Origin: Parachlorella kessleri
Lineage: Eukaryota; Chlorophyta; Trebouxiophyceae; Chlorellales; Chlorellaceae
Assembly: GCA_001598975.1 (NCBI GenBank)
Contig: BBXU01001860.1
Coordinates: forward strand, 18,075 to 82,074
Direction: 5' to 3'
Length of the DNA stretch: 64,000 nt
Below the pieces are notes generated by a model that saw only the letters and a program-made list of their open reading frames with translations, did not search any database and was not told the DNA's origin. This document shows positions 22,543-33,509 of the stretch, piece after piece. The first letter of the stretch is position 1; each line of letters begins with the position of its first letter. Position numbers and translations under genes: made by a program.

Positions 22543-23453
22543 CAGCTAGGTGGTGGCAGGTTATCCACGGCAGCTGGCAGACTCTGACAGAGATGGTTGG
22601 CTGGCAGGTAGATGTAGCACTTGAAATAAGGGCTGGGGAGCTAAGCAAAGGCAAAGTGCAGCTGACACTAGAAAGCGTGAAAACGTGAGAGCAGGAACAC
22701 CTGCCAGCCGTAGCTTATGTAGAAGCGCATCATGACAGAACGGATGCATGGGGGAGATTGGGAAGGCAAGCACACGCTTAGCATGCCTGGCACGGGGCTT
22801 TTGTTCTGGCTGTCTGTCTGTGCCGCCAGCAGCAGAACGTGCCATGCAGCTATATTGAACGATTCAAGACTGAAATGTCATGTACTTAGAGGGGTGGCCA
22901 TTGCAGGCTCTAGGTATGGGGGAACCCCTAAGGCAAACTTTCACGGTGTCTGAAATGAAAAGTTTGTGCTCTCCATTCTTGATTCCGCCAATGAAGTCCA
23001 GAAATCAGTGAAACATCCGCAGGCTGTTTGCATCAGTGCCAACGGCCAGGCTGGGCAGAAGTCCAAGGAATTATTTTTTTGGCAAGCGGAACAACCTCAA
23101 GGGAGGGCTGGCTCCGGAGGATCCCGCAGTTGGATAAACTTGTCAGCCGACCAAGTTGTTGGGTAATTACATCAGGTGTGCGCTTCTCTAGGCTTTCCAG
23201 TGACCAATGAAGACATACTGCGGTATTTATCAAGGAATCTAGGCGCAAGGCAGCAATGTGCACCATTATGCTGCAGGCCCATACAATGACCATATATAAG
23301 AAGGCATTGTGTCAGGTTACTTGCACCACTTGCATAGAAGAACTAGAGGCCACGGACAAGGAGAGACCTGTGATTGCTGCCGCAACAAAAGACACAGGTG
23401 TTTCTGAACTGTATGCTTGCTCAATGCCTCTACCCGTGGTCCTCATACGCTGC
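22382..23453. other. Intergenic spacer
   Basis: Between two minus-strand genes. Contains a (CTGG)n microsatellite. A minus-strand TGTAA (plus TTACA near 23166) may end the transporter transcript. No exon supported. Confidence 0.35.
22508..22542 (+). repeat. (CTGG)n microsatellite
   Basis: About 8.75 perfect copies of the tetranucleotide CTGG, non-coding, just upstream of the sulfotransferase start. Confidence 0.95.
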
Positions 23454-25582
23454 TCAGGCGGCGGCCTTGATTAGCGGGAAGTTCTCCTTGTTTGTCCCGC
23501 TGCTCTCCAATCCGAACACAGTTACGAAGTCTGACTGCTTGCTTGGCAAGGCCTTCCCTGCATGCTGCTGCTGCTGCTTGGCGGAGACTGGCATGAGAGC
23601 CTGCACCGCTTGGCTGCGCATGCGAGCGCCCAGCTTGATGTGACTGTACATGCAGAAGCCACCAAGAGCCATGAGGCAGCCAGCCAGGAACCTCGGGCTA
23701 AACTGCTGCCCCTCGCCTACAGCCAGAAAAGAAAGGCAAAAGGACAGGTGAGCTACGCGAAGCTCCCATCGCTTCTTTCTATGTGTGTTGACAGTGTGAC
23801 GGCTCAGTTGGGCATTATCTATCAAGATAGACCAGCTGCAGTGCCAATCGCACTTTCTTCAGGGGATCTGCAGCCACTTCTAGCCAGCCTGACCAAGCCT
23901 GATAAACTCACCCAGGACGTAGACAGATGCCACCAGGAGCAGCATTATCTTGATCTCCCCCACGACGGTAGTGACCACAGGCGAGAGGCGGTGGATAACG
24001 CGGAAGTGGGTGATGTTGTAGGCAACAGCCAGGGCACTGCTGACGCCCGCGATGAGCAGAAGTGGGCCTGGGCGAGCATGATAGTACGCCATCAGGTGGC
24101 GCCACTGCAGGCAGGCAGGCATGTATCGTGACGGACGGAGTGAAAGCATTCACTGGGCAAGAGAAGCCAGCATGTGTTGTTGTTGTCGTGGCCGGACAAC
24201 GAACCCTTTGTAGAGTGACTGACAGTGCTCGGAGCCGCCAACAAAGCCACAGGTTGAGGATACATAAGCAGTGGGAAGGGCTGCCATCTACTCTGAACCT
24301 GGCTGTCCCGACAGTCAACAGATCTCCAGTGCATCTGGGCATCCGGAACCCTGCGTCAAGTATTCACACTCTCACCTCTCGTGTAAATAGGAAAGGTGCG
24401 ATGGTCAGTGCCGAGACTGGCGACGTGTAGAGTGTCAGAGTCACCGCCCCAAGGGATTCAGAGAGCAGCTTGCCTGCAGCAATTGACAGGTATATGGCTA
24501 TTTCTACCTTCAACTATACTCCCGTATACTGCTCACTAGAGAAACACACATGAATGCTGGATTTGGAGGAGCCGCTCCTTGCAGGGGAGTAGCCATCCAT
24601 GCTTCATGCAACATGGGGAGCCTGCACACCAGACACCTTCCCGCACCAAGGCCTGGAGCCTGCATGCTGCAAGCTGTTCCGCACCCACCTGACAATGCAC
24701 TCATCAGCCCTGTGCACACTGCGCCAATCATGCAGAGCACCATGCCCAAGGGCTTGCCCTGCACCGTGCCCTCCCACATGGAGATGGCCACGCCAGTGGT
24801 AAGGATAAGCAGGGACAGCATCTCCAGGCGGTCAGGAAGCCGCCGGTCCAGTGCCGCGCAGAGGAGCGCTGTGACAACCGGGATGAAGGACCTGGCAGCA
24901 GGCCGCAAAGTTTGGGTGTATTGAGAGTCGGCATGCTGGGCTACTGCCGCCTCGCTCGGAATAGTAACATGGTGTCATTGCAGCCTGTCTGTGCTGCTGT
25001 TGTGTTGATATATACACAGGGTCATCTGGGCAGGTGGTAGGCAATGGATCAGGGCATGCACCTCAGGGAAATGAACTAGTCAGTGCCATGATGAATCATC
25101 CAACCTCCGTACCTGATGATCTGGTTTAGACTGAGCGTCACTGTAACGAGGGAGAGATTATTAAAAGCCACACCTCCTGCCAGGCAGGCACCTATACACG
25201 CAAGGCCGCGCCACTGCCGCACGAATCCGGCGTGCGTCTCTGCCCAGGTTTGCTGCGAAAGCTGCAGCCGTAGCAGCGCCAAGGCGCAGACCACCATGTG
25301 GCAGCAGGTGAGGCTCAGAGGTAGGCGCAGCCCGTACTGGCCCAGAGCATACCTGCGGCGAAGTAGAACATAGCCCAGGTCGACAAGCAGCACAGACACA
25401 CAGCAACGGTGAGGCAAGCGCTGTGGGGAGAGGGCCAATGTCGTGGTCGCACTTCCTGCCTGGGCAGCTTGCCTGTTCAACATATTCAAGGAGGAGTTCA
25501 ATCCAAGGAAAAGGCCAAGCATGCAGGCGACAGGCAGGGCTGCCATCGCCTGGCCCTTGGAGAACCGTGGTGTGAACTGCAT
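23454..25582 (-). CDS. Drug/metabolite-superfamily transporter, TPT/nucleotide-sugar type (6 exons)
   Basis: Predicted antiporter of the triose-phosphate / nucleotide-sugar transporter family, probably in a Golgi, ER or plastid membrane. Exons in transcript order: 25582-25473, 25352-25113, 24891-24689, 24473-24376, 24104-23912, 23716-23454; phases agree, 368 residues. Intron 1 has a GC donor (AACAG/GCAAGC); the next exon continues as RYALGQYGLRLPL, matching the NKY-x-L-x-x-YGF-RYP segment of the family. Hydrophobic segments are spread along the whole protein. The typical mid-motif NLSLVTVTLSLNQIIRSFIP stands where family members have N-x-SL-x-x-x-x-VSF-x-Q. The start has a strong context (GCCACCATGC). 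Substrate cannot be read from sequence; the surrounding glycosyltransferases make a nucleotide sugar plausible. Divergent from glycosyltransferase copy 1 with 221 bp between starts. Confidence 0.85.
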
Positions 25583-25803
25583 GGTGGCAGCGTGGTCCGA
25601 GCTGGTGCAGGGAACGAAACCAAACAACGCTGGTGGACCAGAAATGCAGGTTGTTATAGAAGGAGAGGCGTTCAAATAATGAGTTCTCAACTGGCGGGAA
25701 GCCAGTCATTTGACCATGATCTCTGCCTGCCTTCCCTGCCCCATGGATTCTGATGACTCTTTGCAGCTCCAGCTACTTTTTAACTTGGTGGGCGGCTTTG
25801 GCC
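25583..25803. promoter_or_regulatory. Probable bidirectional promoter, transporter / glycosyltransferase copy 1
   Basis: The two ATGs are only 221 bp apart, head to head, so the interval must hold both promoters. No clear TATA box seen; inference from spacing. Confidence 0.4.
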
Positions 25804-28071
25804 ATGCGTCAACCACCCAGGTGTGAAGATAGGCTTCGCTGCTGTGGCCAGCTAACTGCTGTGTGGCCACTGGAAGCGCCCTGCTACTCCTGGACGCTTC
25901 TGAAGCATGCTAGGTGTCTGTGCACCTGCTCGCAGGGCGAGCATGACTAACCAGGGCAAGAGCTTCTGCCAGATAGTTTGTGTAGCAGCCCTGGTGGGCG
26001 TGGCAGTTGTAAGCTTCTCTTTCTGGGATCCAACCACAGCACACCCTAGCCCAAGCCGCAGACGGCTCTCTCGTGTCCTGGCCGAAGACTTCAGTGCTGT
26101 GCACCTAGGTGGGTTCCGCTGCTGCATGCATGCTATGCTTGTTCCACCAGCCCTAGGGCAGATGTCAGACCTTTTCGAAAATTGAACAAAAAACCTGCCC
26201 AGGCCTCGGCGCCCAGCCAGCCTTAGCGGCAGGTGTAAAATATCACGGCACTGGGCCCTTGTTAAAGTCAGCGTGGATCTCAGCACAGTCCCTCCCAAGC
26301 TGCCGTGTGCCACAAGCTTCCCTCCATCACACTTGCAGCTGCAGTTGACCCCGCAAAAGAAGTGCACCAGGCGCTGGTGGCGGGCAGCTTGTCCGCGTCC
26401 AACCCCATGGTGCTGGGTGCCATGGCGAACACACCCTGGCTGCTGCCACCCGGCACCAAGCTGCCCTACTCGGGCATGGAGAACGACTTGGACGGCCTGC
26501 TGCGCACCCAAGCAAGCGGACCTGTTCAGGGCTTCCCAGCAGTTACAATGGTGTTCTTCAGCCACCACCACCGCACCATGCTCATGAACTGTGTCTACTC
26601 CCTGTCCAAGTTTGCAGGTGGGGGCATGTATGGGAGCCAGGCAGCTGGTGTTTGCAGGGAGCACCGAAGCGCTGCACAGCATATGTGCAGATGCACAACA
26701 GTGCATGTCTGTGATGCCAAAGGTAGCAGGCACGTTAGTGGACATTTGGCAGTGCAGCACCTTTCCGTGGTTGGCTATGACCGGGTCAGAGGCAAAGTAA
26801 ACCTTAGAGTGAATACCGTGGCTGTATGCGCATCCATGCAGGCGTGAGCAGCTTTATTGTCCTCACCTGGGATGACAGGAGCCTGAGCACCTGCCTTCAG
26901 ATGAACCTCCCATGCTACAATGCCTCGGGCCTGCTGCCGGCACCTATTGATGACCACCAAGAAGCGCTTTTCCAGACAGAGTCATATACACAAATCATGT
27001 GAGTTTCTAGGGGCGGAGCGGTTGTGCTACCCTTCCAGCTTCTGTGGCTGCTGCATTTGAGATTGCTGAAGGTGGGTAGGCAGCCCCAACCACTAAGTGC
27101 CGCCTTTCACCCACAGCCTGAACTGCCAGCCTACAACAGTTATGGTGAGCTTGGTGCAGGTGGTTCCGTCCCCTTGTAATCTCGAAAGTGCTGGAGAGAG
27201 GCTATGCCGTGCACCACACTGATGTTGACATTGCCTACAGCCCATTTGGTACGTACTGGGCCGCAGTGGCCGCCCCGATCACCACGTCTAATCTGCTGTG
27301 CCTGGCCCGGCGCATGGCATGCCCGTGCACGCTTGCACAAGACTTACTGGCAAGCCTGCCTACCTTGGGACTGTTTGCATGATGCAGTTGCCAACATTGC
27401 CAGAAGCACCAAACCCCACATCAGGAAAAGTGATGACCCATTGATTGATTGCTGTTGCAGACCTTTACGCCTCCTTTGGGGCCTACATGAAACAGACTGG
27501 TATCACGGGGGTCTTCATGGCTGAGCTTCCCGTCAATGGCGGCAATTATTTTGTGCTGCCCACCCCCGCCGGCCGCCTGCTTTTCCAGCGCTGGGTGTCC
27601 GTGATGAACCCCAGCATCGCCCTTGGGTACCACGACCAGGACGGGCTGTCTCGATTGGTGGTAGCGGCTTACGAGACCTGCGATTCCTGGAGGCAATGTG
27701 CTACTAGGCTGGCAGCCAGAAACAAGACCTCCACCTCTGTCAGTCCACAGTCTTCCAAGGCCCTCTTGCGGCGCACGCCCAGCGCCTTTCAGGAACTTTT
27801 TGGGTCTTGGTGTGCCGGCAATGAGCCTGAGAAGCTAACGCCTGTCGATCCCTGTCAGCAAGGATTTAGCTTTGCCTACTTCCACGTCATTTGTGCCACT
27901 GGTGCCGAGCCCAAGGTCGCTGGGCTCAAAGCAATTGGCTACTGGTTCCTTGACGCAGCATGCGCTGCAGAGGGACCTCTGTCCAACTGCAAGCCCCTTG
28001 CCTGGAGCCAGCCAGCGGTGGAGGACAGCTTCCTACGCTGTCCAAAGACGAGGATTGCCTTCAATGCGTGA
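25804..28071 (+). CDS. GT77-like Golgi glycosyltransferase, copy 1 (6 exons)
   Basis: Type II membrane glycosyltransferase with a nucleotide-diphospho-sugar transferase domain (PF03407-like, as in GT77 arabinosyl/xylosyltransferases of the RRA/XEG113 kind). Exons: 25804-25820, 25936-26108, 26339-26617, 26842-26998, 27160-27248, 27461-28071; phases agree, 441 residues. The start exon is only 17 nt (M-R-Q-P-P-R), and its sequence and split last codon are shared by copies 2-4. A signal anchor follows (IVCVAALVGVAVVSFSFW). Key motifs: PYSGMENDLDGLL, the metal/nucleotide-binding DxD in HTDVDIAYSPF (D230, D232), GVFMAELPVNGGNYFVLPTP, and HDQDGLSRL. C-terminal Cys residues suggest disulfides. Donor sugar and acceptor unknown. 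Confidence 0.88.
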
Positions 28072-28780
28072 ATACTCAAATTAGTATCCCTCCTGCGCTT
28101 GGGCATGGGCCCTCAATTGAACCAATTATAACGTGTATTGGACATGCTCAATGATTACGAGGTAACCTCCTGAGGTCTTTGTACCGTACATTGTGCATAA
28201 ACTGTTCAGCAGAGATGGGTGCATCCTGACATTTTTATGGCAGTGGCGGTGACGACCTGGCACTGTGTTTTGGATCGTGATTGTGAGCCTACATGTATGG
28301 AGTATCTTATTATTGTGTCAGTTGGTAGCACCTTTGCTACCCTTGCACCCTTTCTACCCTTTGCTTGGCTATATACGTACAAAAATATTCATGTCCACGT
28401 GGGGCTCCACGCTTTTGAATGATGGGACGAGCTTTACATGATGGCTTAGTAGCTAAGCTTGACTGTTTCTAGCACGGGTGCTATTTCTAGCAAGGATACC
28501 CTAATGATATACCCGTGTCTCTATAAGCCACTGTCAGAAGCAGTGGGTGCATTGTGACCCATCAAGCAGGCAGTTTGTGTGCATTGTGCAGTAGAAGGGA
28601 GGGGCTGGGGTCCTCAAGAAGTCCAAGAGCAAGGACATAACATGCATGATAAACGAGGCCTAGAGTCTCAGAAAACAGAACTAACAAGCACTCCGGGATC
28701 AAATATCACCACCGTTGCAGACAAAAGCCTTCTGTCTGCGCGCTAGAGCAGAGCCGTGACCCTGGGTCCACAGCCCCTTC
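28072..28780. other. Convergent intergenic spacer
   Basis: 3' regions of copy 1 (+) and the Ser/Pro-rich gene (-). A minus-strand TGTAA (plus TTACA near 28433) is a weak polyadenylation candidate for the latter. No exon seen. Confidence 0.35.
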
Positions 28781-31700
28781 CTAACAACGGTGGTTATGAA
28801 GGCCTGGAGCTGCATAGCTTGCCCGTATGGAGCCTGGGGCTTCCGTTGCATACGGAAGAAGAGGTATAGCTGTAACGGGCAGCCTGGGCTTAGCTTGAGA
28901 GCGTCTGCACACCCACCAGATGAAGCAGCCGACCACCTGCGACAGATTTGCTCAATGCCCATAATCAAATCAATCAATGAACAATGTCGTTGGGTTCCCA
29001 GCAGGCTTGCCAACACCATCCTGGGGATGGGGTCCCAAACAAGTGGGGGAGAATAAGATACCTCGATCGAACCTGCTCTGTGAGCTCACCAGCAGGAGCC
29101 CTCCACCGCCACCGACAACAGCGCCAATAATGACGGAGTTTCCACTGCCGGCAAATCCAGCAGCCACTTGGAACGGCGCAGCCGTGACTGGACCTATATT
29201 GCCAGCTACGTCAATGGCATACAGCTCCAACACATAGTACCCATCGTCTAGATCCTACACAGGGGGATGAAAAGCCCCAACTTGTGTTTGCCACTGGACA
29301 AGCCAAACGTCTGGCCACTGTTTAGTGTCTCGCCATGCAAAAGGCAGCCATTATCTACAATATTGCCCACGTCTGAGCGATTCTACATGCGAGCAAGCCA
29401 CACCTCGGCTCTCAGTCCTTTGCCCCAGTCCAACGCACCTGGTAACCAATGGAGCCAGTGGCAGGAACCCAAGACCCCAGCACCGCGGCAGCGCTCACGA
29501 TAACTTCAGTACTCTGTGGAGTCGCATAGTCGTCAGTACTGAGAAGGGTCCGCATTGCCTTTGGCAATACTGCACCACCCAGTTCACCTTGCTTTGCCCA
29601 AGTGAGGGCAGCCCTGCTAGCAGCGCTGTCAGAAGAAGACTTAGCACCAACGAGTCTTGCAAACTGCAACTGTGACACCATCTGCGGGGCAGGAGGGGGG
29701 AGGGGATTGTATGGCCCTTCCTTGATGTACATGTGGCATAAAGCCCTCCCTTGATAAGAGTGAAAGCCTGTACTATTCAGCCTTGCATGCGTGCAATGTG
29801 ATTAGAGCCGCTGGGTAAAAAGTGCAGGCATGCTCACCACCAGCATCGTTTCATAACGGGCTACAGCTGCAGACGCGGGGGAGGCAACCACTGCCAGCCC
29901 AAATGTCACGGAGTCGGAGGTGACCGTCGCTCCCCTGCACCAAGACACCACCGCACGTCACTTCCACGTCCCCAAGCAAGAGGCAATTATCCTGTGCTGC
30001 TGGAGACCACCATCGCTAAGTCTAGTGGTTCTAAGCCAGATCTGGCTGAGTACCACATAGCGGATTCTATACACCGTTGAGTGCCAGCTGTGCAGGCTGG
30101 TTCATTGCTCACATTGCAGGTCCTGAGCTGATGGAAGCAGTGGGGGCCGTGAATGCTACCCAGAATGAACTCTCGGCAGTCTCATTCACCGCGCCAGCAG
30201 CATCGATGGCGAGGACGGTCATGCCCCAACGCCCTTCCTGCACAGCAGCATTGCGACTGGTGATCCTCAGTGACAAACCCTGCACGCATGTGGGCATGCA
30301 AAAGTGTCAGGGAAGACTCAACGTCACAATATGTCAACTAACACCGGCTTGAGAGCATGCCTTACGGCGCCAACACTTTAAATCCAACACAAAAGGTCCG
30401 TCCTCACTGGGTGGTTGCGCTTACCTGCAGGCTAGTAAACGTCATGGGGCTACTGCAGGACTCCCACTGCCCTGCGGACGTACTGCCGGCGCCACCCACG
30501 ACAACTAGGGCACGCAGGCGGCAATGGAAGGTCTGCACTGCAGCCCTGCAGCCGAGGTAGCCAAGGTTGAATCAAATTAAGTGCGTGCCGACCGGAAGCA
30601 ACTGCAGCCAGCCTTGTGTAGCAACAAGTGCAAGGAGGACCACCATTGGCAGACAGCAGTTCTTATGCAAGAATCATGGCTCCTTACCCTGTGAAATCGG
30701 TTGCTGCAAAGGTGACGGTGAGGCTGGTACGGTTTGTTGCGTGTGGGATGTCAAGCTTGGTCCATACTGGAGAAGCAGAAGGAGCAATAGAACGGGACAT
30801 CGTTGCAGGAAGCAGCACAGCCGGCATGGCGCTATTTTCCGTCGGGATAGCAGAGATAGGGCTGAGCGATGTTGGAGTCTTGGGGCTGGATGTTGATAAA
30901 GGACTTTGACTTGGTGAAGGGCTATGGCTGAGGCTGAGCAGCGGCGAGGGAGTTGGAGATGCGGTGGGCGAGGGACTGCAAGTTGACAGCAGGCAGGCAG
31001 GCAAAGTTTGCCTGAAGTCAGTGCTCAGGCCCTGCAACATGCTTCCTACCACTGCGCCTGAGCAGGCTGTATGAACGACAGCATCTGCAAAGGTTTTGCA
31101 GAGGCAGGCACGATAACCATTGCCTGGTCTAACACCATGGCCAAGAGCTGGCGTAACAGTGCCAATGCAGCAATTCAATGTCACTGGGTATAGGGTGTAA
31201 ACACTCACACATACCACATTTGCTGGCAGTGTGACCTGGATTGCCTCGTTTGAGCCTACCATAAAGCTTGCTTCTAGCCGTCTCACCTGGGAGAGAGTGG
31301 GAGTCGGGGCGAGGGACTTGGACGAGCAGACGGAGGATTGAAAGAAAACGCAGGAGGAGAGGAAAGAGGAGATGACGGTGAGGGCGATGCCACGTTGCCC
31401 GCAAGTGAAGAGTTAGGGCTGGGGGAAGAGGGACCGGGGCTGGATGGTGAGGGACTGGGACTTGGTGAGGGGCTATGGCTGGGGCTATTAAACAGCGCAG
31501 ACATTGGGGATGCGGCGGGCAAGGGACTGCAGGCGGCAGGCAGGCAGGCAGGCCTTGTCTCAAACTGTGTCAGAGGGCAGCCGGAGCGTCTGCACACTCC
31601 ACAGCAAGATTTCTGCCAGTGCAGCCGGTAAATTGGACGGATACCAAGGGGCACGGTTCGTAGCTGTATCCTCCCGCGTAACCCAGCCAAGCCATATCTT

Positions 31701-32537
31701 TCATAGTGCCTCGACTGGTGGTGCTATGCATGACCCAAATGCCTTGAGGCATTAACCACCGTACTAAGCTAGACAGGTAGACTTTTTTAAATCAGTGCGT
31801 GGCAGGTTATCATCTCCCCAGCATCCTTACCTGGGACTAGGCAGACCCTGGGGCGATGAACTCAGTGTAGAGCTAAGTGGCAGCAATGGCAGTAGGGGTA
31901 CCACCGGTGCGGAGGGTGGTGGCCTACAGAGAGGCAGGTGTAGCAGGGCCTGAGAGCAGTGCGGTGTTATGCACATTCCGCATCAGAGCTACAACAGCGG
32001 CCAGTGAGGTGGGCAGATGCACATGAGATTGCCATCTTTTGCCAAGTACACCTTCACATGGGGCCAGGTGATGCTTGGGTCGAGTGGCTCGGGCTGGGTG
32101 AACGGCTAACGCTAGGGGAGGGTGACCCGGGCTGCACAGGAGAGGAGCACACCTGCTATGTTTGCATTTATCTTGGGGCTGACACGAGTCTAGTCGACGC
32201 AACCCAGTTGTGAGCCAGTGGTGTTTGCAAACATACACCTGCTTGGCCGGCAGCATAGATACGTATACGAGGTTGGTCCCTGTGAGGTGGGAGCGCTGGC
32301 TCTTTTCGTCAAGGCTTGCATCAGTTCGACTGCAGCAACGTCACACAGTGATGTTTTGGCTTTAGGAACTCCCTGGAGGGAGGACGCCAGCCGCAGAAGG
32401 CGCAGCTACCCATTTGCGCCATCTAACTCCGTCCTGAGCTGTGAGTTGCCATTGGAGCCTGTAGTGGCCCCGGCGCGCTCTGTGAGCGCCAGCAGGCAAG
32501 CGGTGGTAACTACTAGAGCAAGCATGGCTCGTCCCAT
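28781..32537 (-). CDS. Ser/Pro-rich single-pass surface protein with Ig-like/adhesion-type region (12 exons)
   Basis: Predicted cell-surface or wall-linked glycoprotein. Exons in transcript order: 32537-32410, 32329-32239, 32131-32058, 31923-31831, 31526-31287, 30975-30688, 30545-30425, 30279-30113, 29934-29838, 29681-29439, 29254-29090, 28936-28781; phases agree, 620 residues. The N-terminus is a signal peptide (MLALVVTTACLLALTERAGA). Residues ~74-300 are rich in SPSP/PSP runs, the substrate type for prolyl hydroxylation and O-arabinosylation in algal hydroxyproline-rich proteins. A beta-rich part follows (WESCSSPMTF, MTVLAIDAAGAVN, LELYAIDVAGNIGPV), like adhesion domains with the AxDAAGN motif. 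A single membrane helix (about 555-577, GAVVGGGGGLLLVVGCFIWW) and a basic tail end the protein. Exons 5 and 6 look like duplicates. It lies between glycosyltransferase copies 1 and 2. Confidence 0.78.
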
Positions 32538-33509
32538 TCCTGCTGGGATAACAATCAGTGAAGGAGGCAACACGATGAAAGAGGGAGATCAACGAGGACT
32601 GAGTTTGCTCTTAGACTCAAGTTGCGATACACAGTTGCAATGAATGTCAGGTCTCCAAGGCCACCAGTCTGTTTGGTATCAAAAGAGGTACCAGATGCAC
32701 AGTAGGGCGCAAGCGCCAAGCATGTCCAACGTTCTCTGAGAAGAGCAGCGTCCCAGGGCTGCCATTTTGACACGCTTCGAAGCGCCCCTTCTTCTCCGGT
32801 TGTACAGGCAGTGCGAAAGCACGGGGCAATCGTCCACCACTATGCAAGGGACCCTGTCCAAAAGCCCCTCCAGGAACTGGTGCATACATGCCCATGTCTC
32901 TGGGTTAGAGATGAAGCTTGAACCTCAGCTTGTTGCAAGTCTTGTCTGATCTTGCGTAAGTTTTTATCTAGGCAGGTTAAAACGCGCGCTTATTACAACA
33001 GATTTCCTGCAACAAAACAACCCACAGACACTTAGAGGCAAACCCTTACTTCGGGGACTACATCGGGCCTACGAGTCCACTGGGCAACACACACAAAGGC
33101 TATTGAAACTGGCAGCAAGCAGAAATATACCTGAGCACAGAAGTAGCACACGCCAGAAGGACACCAAGAGACCATACCGAGGCTGGCACACATGTACGAA
33201 AAGATACTGTTGGGTGCTGTCACAACACCCAATGGCAGTAATAGCGGTGCGGTATAGACTCCATGGATACGGCAAAGCCCAGCGGGATTTGTACGTACAA
33301 ATATATATACTGCACAGTATACTGCACACTGCACACAGTACTGCATAGCGGATGTTGAGACAGTTTAAGCGAAACTCACACAGGCCACAGCATCAAGATC
33401 CCCAACCCCCTCCAGCCAGGGCAATAACATGTATGATGAGGTATAGATACCTACTAGTCGGCACCAAACGCAAGGTGAAGAAACAAATGATGAAGGTACC
33501 AGCACATGC
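32538..33509. other. Intergenic spacer
   Basis: Upstream of the Ser/Pro-rich gene and downstream of glycosyltransferase copy 2. Contains a 68-codon minus-strand open frame (32679-32885) of no recognisable family and an AT-rich stretch near 33290-33345. No gene supported. Confidence 0.35.

Noticed and set aside
32679..32885. Minus-strand open frame of 68 codons upstream of the Ser/Pro-rich gene
   Set aside because: No family resemblance, and the downstream exon already starts with its own signal peptide. Possibly a 5' UTR exon, but not supported.
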